DNA of 64,000 nucleotides from Muraenolepis orangiensis (GCA_027704905.1 CM051002.1:17651333-17715332); one strand, 5' to 3'; shown: positions 25,740 through 38,482, counted from the stretch's first letter. Program-made: numbers and translations. The notes: generated by a model from the sequence alone, not told the origin.

Positions 25740-25860
25740 CCCTGCCACGGGATTGGGTGCAAAATTAGTGCAATTAGTTAAAAAGCATCCGCATTAATAA
25801 ATATGCATATTTGCGTCGTAAAAACCGCATGTCCATAATTGCATTGCAGTGGTTTTTTTT
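25740..25860. other. candidate conserved non-coding element
   Basis: GTGCAAAATTAGTGCAATTA, AATAAATATGCATATTTGCG and CATAATTGCATTGCAG contain POU/octamer-like ATGCAT and ATTTGC(A) cores and two direct GTGCAA(A)ATTA steps. No frame, no repeat. Confidence 0.42.
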
Positions 25861-25887
25861 ACTTAAATCTTCTTTATAGGTGGACGT

Positions 25888-26390
<503 letters not shown>

Positions 26391-26457
26391 TCTTTTTCTC
26401 TCTCTCTCTCTGCTCCTCTCTGATCCCCTCTATTATCTCTCTCTCTCTGCCCCTCTA

Positions 26458-26765
<308 letters not shown>

Positions 26766-26821
26766 TGGAATCAGAGTTCTCCCACAAAAAAACACAAACC
26801 GCGCACTTTGGGCCGTGGTCC

Positions 26822-26912
26822 TGGTGCGTTCATCAGACCCACGCGCTCCTCGTCTGCCTTGAGCTTCATCAGACCCACGCGCTCCTCGTCTGCCTTGAGC
26901 TTCATCAGACCT
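26822..26912. repeat. 42-bp tandem repeat, 2.2 copies
   Basis: GTTCATCAGACCCACGCGCT CCTCGTCTGCCTTGAGCT units; copies are almost identical. Confidence 0.93.
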
Positions 26913-27086
26913 CCTGGAGACGAGGCTTATGGATGAAAGAGCCCCCCCCCCCCCCAGGACCACTTGCCACCAAATTCCAGGGAGGATTTAGCATCCAGAT
27001 CACATGCTGTTTAGGTCTGCCCCCCCGACCGCCTGTGATCCCCGCCACCAACCGCATAGAACCAGAATGAGAGATCTCCCTCATCT

Positions 27087-27090
<4 letters not shown>

Positions 27091-27145
<55 letters not shown>

Positions 27146-27153
27146 GGGGGGGG
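27091..27153. repeat. (AG)n followed by poly-G
   Basis: AG array then about 18 G. Confidence 0.96.
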
Positions 27154-27288
27154 CGATGGGAGAACAGGTGTAACCGTGACAGCTGGTTAGTGGGTTAGTG
27201 GATGAGGGGGTCATGTCAACAGATCTGAGGCAGGAGGGGAACAAACCACTCTCCCTGCGGGTCGTTTTGTTTGGGTTGTCAAAGAGGG

Positions 27289-27425
27289 GGGCGGCAGTAT
27301 AGCTCAGGAGGTAGAGCGGTCGCCTCACAGAAGGTTGCCGGTTCGATCCCCGGCTCCTCCTCCTAATACTAGGATGGGTTAAATGCAGAAAACACATTTC
27401 ACTGTATGTTTGTACACACTGGAGT
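27289..27425 (+). mobile_element. tRNA-headed SINE, short
   Basis: GGGCGGCAGTATAGCTCAGG start, A box TAGCTCAGGAG, B box GGTTCGATCCC. Then GGATGGGTTAAATGCAGAAA and CATTTCACTGTATG replace the body seen at 8861 and 57994. It therefore shares the head but has a different 3' part: either another subfamily or a head-swapped SINE. Confidence 0.8.
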
Positions 27426-27599
27426 TTAGAAGCTGGCCGTCCAGCCGACTGACGAAACCACGATGGCCTGTCGTAAAAAATAAACACCTCTTAAACTCGG
27501 AGATAGACTAGTACCAACATGAAGACGGCCCCTCTCTCTCTCTCTCTCACCCTCGCTCTCTCTCCTCCTGAATCACACACACTGAGGTGTCCTCTGCGC
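27426..27599. other. single-copy and CT-rich linker
   Basis: Short CT-rich tract at 27532-27562; nothing recognised. Confidence 0.5.
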
Positions 27600-27870
27600 T
27601 CAGACGCGTTCCGGCTGAACGCCGGCGTGGAGATGCTGGATGTTATTAGAGAGCCGGTGCTTCCTGCGTCTTCTCCTGGGTGGCAGGATGAGGAGCGCTG
27701 CCCGCTCAGAAGCTTTACCGTAATGGAAAGAGCATATTGTAGGGTAACAACAACGGTAATTGCAAGGCAAGTACTGCGCACCGTGTAATTATTGGGATTT
27801 ACACACCTCAAATACCCTACTCTGCACCATCACCTTCTCACTTTACAAGGAGGAATTCCTGGCAAGGGAA
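27600..27870. other. candidate conserved non-coding element
   Basis: GTAATGGAAAGAGCATATTG, CGGTAATTGCAAGGCAAGTA and CCGTGTAATTATTGGG occur in a 250-bp repeat-free island. A TAATTATTG homeodomain core and a TAATTGC core are present. The 89-codon plus-strand frame across it shows no domain. Confidence 0.42.
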
Positions 27871-28199
27871 CTCTCTCTCTCCCTCTCTCTCGCCGTTTCT
27901 CTTTCCCTCTCGCTACACACACACCACACACTTTCCTTTTGTTGTCCTCTTGACACAAACAGTCTGTGTCCCACTGCGGTCCCAAGCCGTCCACTCCCTG
28001 TTCCCTGCTCCCACCGACATGTCCTGACCCGGGCCGCCTCCCAGAGCCAGGCAGGAAGGCGTGCTGAGTGAGCCCTCTAGTTGGCCTGCACTGGACTCAG
28101 CCAGTCTCTCTCTCTGTCTCTCTGTCTGTCTGTCTGCCTGTCTGTCTCTCTATCACACAGGCACGCAGACACACGCACGCCACGCACACTCAAACTCTC

Positions 28200-28400
28200 T
28201 CCTCCTTCAGCCTTCTCGTCCACTAGTAAGACCCACCACCACCAGTAGGACCCACAACTAGTAAACCAACCACTAGAAGGACCCACTACCACCAGTAGGA
28301 CCCACAACTAGTAAACCAACCACTAGAAGGACCCACTACCACCTCCAGTCCCCCTGAAACCAGTAGCACCCTGTCACCAGTATGAGGACCACCAGTAGGA
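28200..28400. repeat. CCACTAGAAGGACCCACTAC degenerate minisatellite
   Basis: Units of about 50 bp with ACCACCAGTAGGACCCACAA and CTAGTAAACCAACCACTAGA, two good copies and decayed neighbours. Confidence 0.9.
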
Positions 28401-28931
28401 CCAGTACCCCACCATCACCACCAACAAGGAGACTAACACGATGACATCAAACCTGGTGAATTGTGAAAAGTGTGCCTGGAGGGGCGGGGTTGGTTTTGTG
28501 TGTGTGTGTGTGTCTGTCTGTGTGTGTGTGTGTATGTGTGTGTGTGTGGGGGGGGGTTACACATCATGCGTGAGACCACATCCTGAAACAAAGCTTGGCG
28601 GCTGCTGCTGTTGTGTCTCCGACTGTAAATAAACAATAAATAATAAAGACCCGCCCCCTCCAACCACCTTCAAGTCCAAACAGGAAGGAGCAGGGAGGCC
28701 AGGGAGATGGCAGATAGCTTTCATTTGCTCCTGAACGCAGTTGCTACTGCTTCTCCCTCCCCTCTCCTCCTCCCCCCTACCCCTTCCCCTCATCTTCCTC
28801 CTCCTACTTCCCCCTCTTCCCCCTCCTCTTCCTCCTCCTCCTCAATTATGCAGTCGACCAGCTGACCCCGGAGCTCCGTCCTCGAGAGCAACTTTCGGTC
28901 ACCTTTTTGGAACTGCAGGTTTCTGCACACC
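28401..28931. other. single-copy DNA with GT and CT tracts
   Basis: GT-rich tract 28497-28557 and CTC-rich tract 28745-28842. No gene recognised. Confidence 0.5.
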
Positions 28932-29013
28932 GCCTCAAAGAGCAGGCCTCAAACGAGCAGGCCTCAAACGAGCAGGCCTCAAACGAGCAGGCCTCAAACG
29001 AGCAGGCCTCAAA
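28932..29013. repeat. 15-bp minisatellite, 5 copies
   Basis: GCCTCAAACGAGCAG units, nearly perfect. Confidence 0.96.
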
Positions 29014-29143
29014 TGTTTACGACGGGATGTGAGGCGGGACATGAGAGGGAGGTGAGGAGGTTCCTCTGGAACACTGTTACCTGCGGACACTAACCCCCAA
29101 AGCCCCCCCCCCTCCTCCCCCACCCATTAGGAGGCGCTGCAGC

Positions 29144-29202
29144 AGGACGGAGCATCAGGCCCACGGAGCAGCAGGCCCACGGAGCAGCAGGCCCACGGAG
29201 CA
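29144..29202. repeat. 16-bp tandem repeat
   Basis: CCACGGAGCAGCAGGC units, 3.5 copies. Confidence 0.94.
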
Positions 29203-29327
29203 CGTCGGAGACGACTGCTGAGACGTGACGAGCTCACCGCCCCCCCCCCCTCCGTTTGTCAGGCTGTTCCCAGGCGGGGCGCTGGGATGATGTGTGCCCA
29301 GCGTTCATCCCACGCCTCGCCGCTTCG

Positions 29328-30225
<898 letters not shown>

Positions 30226-30466
30226 AGATAGATAGATATCGATATATATCGATATCTATCTATAGATATAGATCTATAGATATATATATCTATAGATCTA
30301 TATATATCTATATAGATCTATAGATATATATATCTATCTATAGATATAGATCTATAGATATATATATCTATAGATCTATATATATCTATATAGATCTATA
30401 GATATATATATCTATCTATAGATCTATAGATATATCTATATCTATAGATCTATATCTATATCTATA
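30226..30466. repeat. ATCTATAGAT-type palindromic repeat, left block
   Basis: Nested GATA/TATC and TATAGATC units, almost fully self-complementary. The same repeat resumes at 31239-31376 on the other side of a LINE fragment. Confidence 0.95.
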
Positions 30467-31238
30467 TCAGCAGCTTCAAGTTCCTCGGCGTGCACATCTC
30501 CGAGGACCTCACATGGTCCACGCACACCACACACGTGGTGAAAAAGGCCCAACAACGCCTGTATTTTCTCAGGCGTCTGAAGAAATTCAGCATGGGCCCC
30601 CGCATCCTGAGAACATTCTACAACGGCACCATCGAGAGTGTTCTGACAGGGTGTATCACCGCCTGGTACGGGAACTGCACGGCACTCGAGCGCAGAGCGC
30701 TTCAAAGGGTGGTGCGGACGGCCCAGTATATCGTTGGAGGTGAGCTCCCCTCCCTCCTGGACATTTACAACCAGCGGTGCGTGGCCAAGGCCAAAAGAAT
30801 TATAAAAGACATTGCCCACCCCAGCCACGAACTTTACTCACTATTACCGTCAGGCAGGCGATACCGCAGTATCAAGTGTCGTACAAATAGGCTTAGAGAT
30901 AGCTTCCACAGTCAGGCCATCAGGCTGCTGAACAAGGGCGTATAACATATAACAATGTATATTTTATTACATTGATTTATATATATATATTGCTCTTTTC
31001 TGTGCTGATTTTTGCATTTTATAAATTGCATTTTTTATTTTTATTTTATATTCCTATTCTATTTTTTATTCTATTTTGTATTCTATTTTTATCTTTTTTT
31101 ATCTATTTTTATTTTATCTTATTCTATAACTGCTGTCTGTCGTCGGGTATTGCACACAAGAATTTCACATCACTGCTTTATACTAAACTGTAAACTGTGA
31201 AGTGACAATAAACTTGACTTGACTTGACTTGACTTGAT
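30467..31238 (+). mobile_element. LINE 3' end, 5'-truncated
   Basis: The 5' truncation point is at about 30467; the copy runs through the C-terminal coding part and a T-rich 3' UTR to a (CTTGA)n tail ending at 31238. It is flanked on both sides by the ATCTATAGAT repeat. Its coding part is nearly the same as the copy at 54403-55146. Confidence 0.9.
30468..30945 (+). pseudogene. LINE ORF2 C-terminal fragment
   Basis: An uninterrupted frame of about 158 codons: SSFKFLGVHISEDLTWSTHT, IESVLTGCITAWYGNC, LQRVVRTAQYIVGGELPSL and DSFHSQAIRLLNKGV before a TAA at 30943-30945. This is the thumb and C-terminal domain of a fish CR1/L2/Rex1-group polyprotein, downstream of the catalytic core. The frame is intact, which suggests a recent insertion, but the copy is dead on arrival through truncation. 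Confidence 0.85.
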
Positions 31239-31376
31239 ATCTATATAGATCTATAGATATAGATATAGAGCTATATCGATATAGATCTATAGATATAGAT
31301 CTATATCTATAGATCTATATAGATATAGATCTATATCTATATAGATCTATAGATATATCTATAGATATAGATATAT
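31239..31376. repeat. ATCTATAGAT-type palindromic repeat, right block
   Basis: TATAGATATAGATCTATAT units, continuing the left block at 30226-30466. Confidence 0.95.
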
Positions 31377-31648
31377 CCCTCTCTTTATTCACGTATGTTT
31401 CCCGCAGTAATAAGTAAGAAATACAAAAAAAGTAAGTGGATTCATCAGAGCGTCACTCGCTCAGCGTCTCCAGGTGAACACCTTGGACACCTGGGAGGCT
31501 TTGAATGAGCCGCTACAGGTTAGTGCGACGTTAGCGCGAGCGCGCCGGTCTCCAGAGCGGCCCGGCTTCACAGCGCATCTTCTGATCATTTATCCCAGCG
31601 GTCACCAGGTGAGAAAACAGCTTATGGGGGGATTCCACTTCCTTCCTA
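31377..31648. other. single-copy stretch, no gene seen
   Basis: Moderately CpG-rich at 31520-31570; a 72-codon frame here has no recognisable domain. Confidence 0.45.
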
Positions 31649-31995
31649 GGACTGTTAGTATGAGGACTGTTATGAGGACTATGTCCTTATGAGGACTGTT
31701 AGGAGGACTGTGTCCTTATGAGGACTGTTATGAGGACTGTGTCCTTATGAGGACTTATTATGAGGACTATGTCCTTATGAGGACTGTTATGAGGACTGTG
31801 TCCTTATGGGGACTTATTAGGAGGACAGTTATGAGGGCTATGTCCTTATGAGGACTTATGAGGACTGTGTCCATATGAAGACTTATTATGACTATGTCCT
31901 TATGAGGACTGTGTCCTTATGAGGACTGTTATGAGGACTATGTCCTTATGACTGTTATGAGGACTATGTCCTTATGAGGACTATGTCCTTATGTG
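31649..31995. repeat. TATGAGGACTGTGTCCTTAT minisatellite
   Basis: Units of 15-30 bp built from GTCCTTATGAGGAC, itself an imperfect palindrome, and TGTTATGAGGACTA. About 15 copies with variable spacing. Confidence 0.95.
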
Positions 31996-32751
31996 GACAC
32001 AATTTCCTTCTGAGGAGTCACTGTACTTTAACCACTGTTAATACAAGGACTCCATATCCTTATGCAGACTCTTATGGAACTATAGGAGGAATGAGTAAAC
32101 TTTGTCCTTATGGGGACTGATATTATGAGGAACTCGATGACCTTATGGGGACTCTTTTTCCTTTGTTTATTTTTGGTTTATAATTAATTAATATTTCCAA
32201 TTGCCGTTGTGTGTAAAGAGTGACTGAGGGTCTCTCCACCTTTTCACTGACCATAAATGCCTTCTGATTCTGAGGCCTCCCCTCAGTCACTGTGGGCCGT
32301 GGGGGTTGAACCAAGATGACCTTGACGCCGTGGAGACCAAGTTCAGACACACTGGGGGGGGGGGGGTGGTGTGTGTGTGTGTTCCTCTGAACCACGGCTT
32401 GTTGGTCACTTCCTGTGCAGACAGATGACGAACACATACCTTCCCTGTCGCTTCACCCACAACACTGCGTGGCATTTTATGCGTGCGCATAATTATACAA
32501 TTAAAACTATTCCTCCCCCCAGACTGATCTAATTCACAGCCAGAGTGACATGGGCATGTAAAGTCTCTCCCTCTCTCCCTCCCTCCCTCTCCTGGGCCTC
32601 TCTCTGTCTCTCTGGCCCAGCAAGGCCTCACAGAGAGGAAAGCGCCATAGAGGGAACAGCCCTGTTTGTTTAGCAGGATGTTAGTGACTCCGGCCTCAAC
32701 ACGGCCCATTACCACCTGCCATGCAGCGCGGATGCCGGGGAGGCAGCGACC
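31996..32751. other. single-copy DNA with candidate element
   Basis: Decayed TCCTTATG repeats to 32150, a G13 run at 32354-32366, then an island at 32430-32560 with GCATTTTATGCGTGCGCATA, ATTATACAATTAAAACTATT and CTGATCTAATTCACAGCC. No gene. Confidence 0.4.
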
Positions 32752-32910
32752 GGGCCTCTGGTCTCAGACTCCACCTTGAGGCCGGGCCTCTGGTCTCAGA
32801 CTCCACCTTGAGGCCGGGCCTCTGGTCTCAGACTCCACCTTGAGGCCGGGCCTCTGGTCTCAGACTCCACCTTGAGGCCGGGCCTCTGGTCTCAGACTCC
32901 ACCTTGAGGC
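32752..32910. repeat. 32-bp minisatellite, 5 copies
   Basis: GGGCCTCTGGTCTCAGACTC followed by CACCTTGAGGCC; copies are essentially identical, which implies very recent expansion. Confidence 0.97.
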
Positions 32911-33146
32911 CCGGGAGAAAAGGGAAACAGGGATGACCCCTTTTGTTTGCCCAGACCAAAACTCCCTTCCAGCCGTAAACAAACGGGTGATGAATCACCG
33001 CCCAACACCACGGAGCTGAGCCCTCAAGCCAACCGCATGGCAACAAGGGTCAAGTTAAAAGTGTTGCTGTTGAATAGGAGGAGCAGGCCAAGGAATTCCC
33101 TCTTTTACCTCCTTTCCTCTCCCTTTCACCTCTCTCTCTCTCCCTT

Positions 33147-33185
<39 letters not shown>

Positions 33186-33568
33186 TTCACCTCTCTCTCT
33201 CCCTTTCATCTCTCTCTCTCTCTCTCTCTCTCTTCCTTCGGTCATCGGTCATCAGCAACGCCCCAGTGCAGTAGAGTTCAGAAGCCAGCCAGAGAGAAAG
33301 ATGAGAGGGACATATGAGAGACAAAGAGAGAGAGACCAACAGAGAAGAGAGAGACAGGTGAGAGAGAGACAGACACAACCACCCCCCCCCCCCCCCAACG
33401 AGGGTGTGTACCTCACTGGGGGGGGGGGGGGGGGGCTCCGGTAGCCTGAACATCCTGTGTCTCTCCGTCCGCCCGGGAGGAGGCGTGTCTTAGAGGGAGA
33501 GGGAGGGACCCCAGATAGAAACCGCCCTGCCCAGAGTTCAAGGGGAAGTGCTGGCTGTGCTTCCCTCT
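32911..33568. other. single-copy DNA with CT, AG and G/C runs
   Basis: CT arrays at 33130-33235, AG-rich 33310-33372, C run 33381-33396 and G run 33419-33435. The latter two can pair with each other. No gene. Confidence 0.6.
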
Positions 33569-33953
33569 GGGTGGGGTGGTGTTGGGGTGTAGGGGTGGGT
33601 GTTGGGGTGTAGGGGGGGTATGAGGTGTAGGGGGTGGGTGGGGGGGTGTAGGGGTGGGTGTTGGGGTGTAGGGGTGGGTGTTGGGGTGTAGGGGGGGTAT
33701 GAGGTGTAGGGGGTGGGTGGAGGGGGGTGTAGGGTGGGTGGGGGGGTGTTGGGGTGTAGGGTGGGTGGGGGGGTGTTGGGGTGTAGGGGTGGGTGTTGGG
33801 GGGGTATGAGGTGTAGGGGGTGGGTGGGGGGGTGTAGGGGTGGGTGTTGGGGTGTAGGGGGGGGTGTAGGGGTCGGTGTTGGGGTGCAGGGGTGGGTGTT
33901 GGGGTGTAGGGGGGGTATGAGGTGTTGGGGGTGTAGGGGTGGGGGTGGGGTGT
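33569..33953. repeat. G-rich 20-bp minisatellite (GGGGTGGGTGTTGGGGTGTA)
   Basis: About 18 imperfect units; nearly every unit has four or more G runs on the plus strand, a strong G-quadruplex-type pattern of almost 400 bp. Confidence 0.96.
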
Positions 33954-34738
<785 letters not shown>

Positions 34739-34859
34739 CCTCCCCTCTTCATAAGGTCACATTTCATCAAGTCCTAATCATGACGTCACCCCCTCCCCCC
34801 TCCCTCCCCTCTTCATAAGGTCACATTTCATCAGGTCATAATCATGACGTCACCCCCTC
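34739..34859. promoter_or_regulatory. 64-bp tandem duplication with two CRE palindromes
   Basis: CCCCTCTTCATAAGGTCACA and TTTCATCA..TC.TAATCATG then TGACGTCACCCCCTCC are repeated twice. Each copy has a perfect TGACGTCA (34781-34788 and 34845-34852), the consensus CRE for CREB/ATF proteins, and AAGGTCA, a nuclear receptor half-site. Binding is inferred from the motif only. Confidence 0.5.
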
Positions 34860-34919
34860 CAAAAAAGCTCTGTTTCCACCATGGTTGCGACCCTGAAGAG
34901 AACAGAGTGCGTTCCCTTG

Positions 34920-35300
34920 CGTAAAGGCCAGTGTTTGACGAAGCCAAATCAGAGATGATACTTTGAAGATGTATGTTTTTTATTCTTTTCTTTTTATTCA
35001 TCTCTACATTTTTCATCTTTGCAATAAAAATTCATTATTATCAATGGATTAACGAACAGTAGAAGCACATTTAATCTCTGGGGTATGTACTTAAAGCTAA
35101 TTATGGCCCGATGCAAATTAGCCTAATGAGCCCGATCTCTGAAAGGAAGATTAAGACGGGAGATTGTGGGATATGACAGCCTGTCTGTCTGCCAGGTAGC
35201 AGGACGACAGGTCTCAAGCCTCAATCAAGACACATCTATAGCGCTTCAGGCCAAGACGGAACGTTTCTTGGGCAAAAACACTGCGACTTTAAACCAGACG
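34920..35300. other. candidate conserved non-coding element
   Basis: CTTAAAGCTAATTATGGCCC, GATGCAAATTAGCCTAATGA and GGAAGATTAAGACGGGAG occur near 35090-35160. ATGCAAAT at 35112-35119 is a perfect octamer-motif core, next to TTAGCCTAATGAG. Right flank CAAGCCTCAATCAAGACAC. No reading frame of note. Confidence 0.45.
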
Positions 35301-36159
35301 CATGGATTTCCTGGCTGTCAGAAACATCAATGGTTGAGTCCACTCTGGGGTTGGGGGTCTGAGGGCTGGGTGGAAGACCATCGATTTGGACCAGAAACAT
35401 CTTAGACAACTTAAACTAAATACGTACCACTGTTCACCGGGGGGAGTGGCTTCCCATTCTTCAGCTCACAGGATGACCAGACCACGAAGGGCTGGAGAAA
35501 AGACAGCACTTTGTGTCCTACAGTAAAGAGAGCGAGAGAGAGAGAGAGAGAGAGAGAATTCTGTGATTACAAACAGGAAGTGAAAAGTTTGGGAAAGTCC
35601 CTTGGCGGGTCTGGTGAACCCCCCCACCCACCCACACACAAGTGACATCATCGACGGAGGGCGGAAAGAGAACGTGATAAGGGTGAAGCCCCGGGGCTCT
35701 GACACACAGACCCCCGTGTGTTCGCCCTCCAGTCGTTTCCTGGTTCCTACTATGAATCACACGTCTCAGGGGCCCAGGTGGATTATGGGAGCTGGTTACC
35801 ACCGCGCTTCCAGAAGTTGCTACCGCTAGATTAAAATCACCAGACCTCAGACTACCGCCTAGTGAGTGACCCGTCTGCGTGAAGCCGTCTCGGGTCTTTT
35901 AACTGCCAACAGCCCCTTCAAATCGGTAGACATGACACACAGAAAGGCCACCAGGGACACACTTTATTATTATTTTTTAAAAACCTGCAGCGCGGCAGAC
36001 AATATAAACTATGATGTCGAGGCAAATAACAAACGTGGAACTATGCTAGTGGAACTATGCTAATGAGTCCAGATCACTTTCTGGGGTGCAAAACAACACA
36101 TGAAACACCAACACGACCAGTGGCTTCTTTTGTGCTTCATGGTCATGGTTACATTATGG

Positions 36160-36161
<2 letters not shown>
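35301..36161. other. single-copy DNA, no gene recognised
   Basis: Contains an AG array at 35527-35558; frames of 60-95 codons lack domains. Confidence 0.5.

Positions 36162-36248
<87 letters not shown>
36162..36248. repeat. (GT)n microsatellite
   Basis: Uninterrupted GT array of about 43 units. Confidence 0.98.
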
Positions 36249-36249
<1 letters not shown>

Positions 36250-36732
36250 CTACAACGTGGCTTTGTGTCTCACACAACCATCGCTGTGCTGTCCCCCCCC
36301 CCCCTCACAACCAGACACAACAAACCGTGGCCTTCCATCTCCACCGCGGCTCATAATTCAGCCGTGTGGAATTCAGCTCACCCCATTAGAGCAGTTGTTT
36401 CCACAGACAGACACCACATTCCTGGGTCGTCCATCGGCCCCTCTGTGGCCCCTCGAGGGCCCGTCTCCCCGCCTCCCCCTCCCTCCCTCCGTCTCCCCCA
36501 GATAAGGCTCTTCTGATTGCGTGGCCCCTGTACTCCCAGAATACGTTGATCTCAAACGACAGCATCGCCCTGACGCCCTCAAGTTTCATTCCTTTTAAAA
36601 TAAAGAAAATATCTATATATACATTACATTCTGTATATACATATACGCAGTATGCATATGTATACATACTGTATATACGTCTCACTCAAGAACACCCAAC
36701 AGAGTCTTCCAGGACAGGAGATCCGGACCAGA
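36249..36732. other. single-copy stretch, no gene seen
   Basis: Includes a C run at 36293-36304 and a TATATACATA-rich segment at 36610-36680 with GTATACATACTGTATATACG. Confidence 0.5.
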
Positions 36733-36865
36733 ATGTTTGACTATTTAGTGATTTAGAAGACACTTTGATCCAAAGCAACGTAGTTCTCTTTTGAACCCAT
36801 GTTGGGCGAGGTAGGGGTTCAGTCAGTTGGGGTTTGAACCCACGACCTCTCCTCCCTTGATTAGA
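36733..36865 (-). mobile_element. SINE/L2-tail fragment, antisense
   Basis: GAAGACACTTTGATCCAAAG is the reverse of the CTTTGGATNAAAGNGTCT tail shared by fish L2 elements and their SINEs. Further right, GGGGTTTGAACCCACGACC is a reversed B box (GGTTCAAACC). This is an old fragment on the minus strand. Confidence 0.55.
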
Positions 36866-37427
36866 ACAAATCAAAAGAGTTTGGATTTAATGTGTGGTCT
36901 TATTTAAGAAGGAAACCTGCTACTACTCTTTAGCAAACCTGCAGTCTACTTTTTAAATCTATAAAAGAAAAGAAAACCAACACTCATCAACACTTAGAGG
37001 TCTCGTACACGGTGAAGAACACACCTTCATCCGTTGGTCTGAGTTAACAGACTTTCTCTCACCGTGCGTCCGCGCTGCGTGGCAGCGGCCCGACTTAAAG
37101 AGAACATGTGGTTGTAATAGCACCACGGTTTCCCCTCGCGCTCCAATTACAAACCCTGTCAAGTTTCAAAGGAAACTCTCCTAACTAAATAGAGACGTGT
37201 GCTAATTGGCAGTTCTCTGTGTGTCAAATGCCCAGCCCATTCAGACAGATGGGTATAAAGATGTGTGCTGGAGTGTGGTGGCTGGTGTCAGCCGCCACAC
37301 AGAGAGCCACGGAGCAGAGGACCGACCCGGAGGTTGGTTCTATAGGGGAGAAAGGACCGTCTGTCCCCTGGGTCACGGTACTGCAAAGACACACAACACA
37401 CACTTTGCATAAAAGCTGCCACCCCAT
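36866..37427. other. single-copy DNA with candidate element
   Basis: 37120-37260 (CGCTCCAATTACAAACCCTG, CTAACTAAATAGAGACGTG, GTGCTAATTGGCAGTTC) has the texture of a conserved regulatory element; the rest shows nothing recognisable. Confidence 0.38.
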
Positions 37428-37428
37428 C

Positions 37429-37466
<38 letters not shown>
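37428..37466. repeat. (CAGA)n
   Basis: About ten ACAG units. Confidence 0.95.
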
Positions 37467-37467
<1 letters not shown>

Positions 37468-38094
37468 GAGAGTGTGTGTAAAAGCAAAAGGCAATAATAC
37501 TTTGCTGTCCAACTCCAGGAAATATGACGGGTCAAATGGAGGAAGGGACAACAAGTCACGGAGGACCCTCGGGGGGGGGGGGGCATCTCCATAAAAGATG
37601 ACATTTTTCTTCTTCTAAGGGAGAAGGGGGTCGGGGTGTCACTAGTGGGGGGGGGGGGGGGGGGTGCACGGAGGGGGGTTAGTTTGTGTGAAGCCGACGA
37701 GTGACGGAACACTGAGTGGAAGGCCCACGGACGGACAGACGGAGAAAGAGGAGGAGCCGGGATGGATCAATAGCCCGGACCGCTGGAACGCCACCCCACC
37801 TCCCGCTGACCCGCTCGGCAGGAGGGGGAGGGGGACAGGCGTGGACAATTAGAAGAGAGTGGCCCTTACGCCGGCGACGCCCACTTGACCCGTCCCCGGT
37901 GGAGAGGACGGACAGAAAGAGATCCGTGTGATTTAAACCCCTCCCCCGACGCCGCGGCGACAAGGTGAAAGGGTCAGCGCAGACATTAAGGGGTCAACAT
38001 GCGGCCCGCGTGGGTGGGGGGGGGGGGTGATTACTCCCAGTCACCGCTAAATGGACAGTTGATTGAACACGACGGCGTGCGACACACACACACC
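37467..38094. other. single-copy GC-rich DNA with poly-G runs
   Basis: G runs at 37571-37583, 37647-37664 (18 G) and 38016-38027. CpG-containing between 37690 and 37970 (ACGCCGCGGCGACAAGG). No gene recognised; a small CpG island is possible. Confidence 0.4.
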
Positions 38095-38233
38095 CATCCT
38101 TCGCCGCCGCAGATAACAATCCCTAGAGCCATTTAGGATAAGAAGCCCCGGCCGTACGGACCCTTTATGGGCTAAATTCATCTTCCGTTCTCCCTTTTAG
38201 AAGAATGCCAGAGTGTGATAGAGAGGAGAGGAG

Positions 38234-38267
<34 letters not shown>

Positions 38268-38420
38268 AGCATTACCATTTTCACAGAGCCATACTAATAG
38301 CTGCTTACGACGGCGCTAACAGTTACAAGGTGACAGCTGGGGTGCAGAGCACGTACCGCCATGGTGTGTGGCTAACCCGCTCAGACGGATGCCTATTGTA
38401 TCGTTGGCGATCGAACATCC
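38095..38420. other. candidate conserved non-coding element
   Basis: GCAGATAACAATCCCTAGAG, GGGCTAAATTCATCTTCCG and CCTATTGTATCGTTGGCGAT (with ACAAT/ATTGT SOX-like cores), split by (CT)n at 38235-38267. No frame. Confidence 0.38.
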
Positions 38421-38482
38421 ATTTTTCATGAACGCAACAGGCAATTATTCCCAAGTATGAAGACATAACAAGGACAAAGCGC

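Noticed and set aside
30972..31200. Short hydrophobic frames (FYFYFIFLFYFLFY-like) as a membrane peptide
   Set aside because: They translate the T-rich 3' UTR of a LINE.
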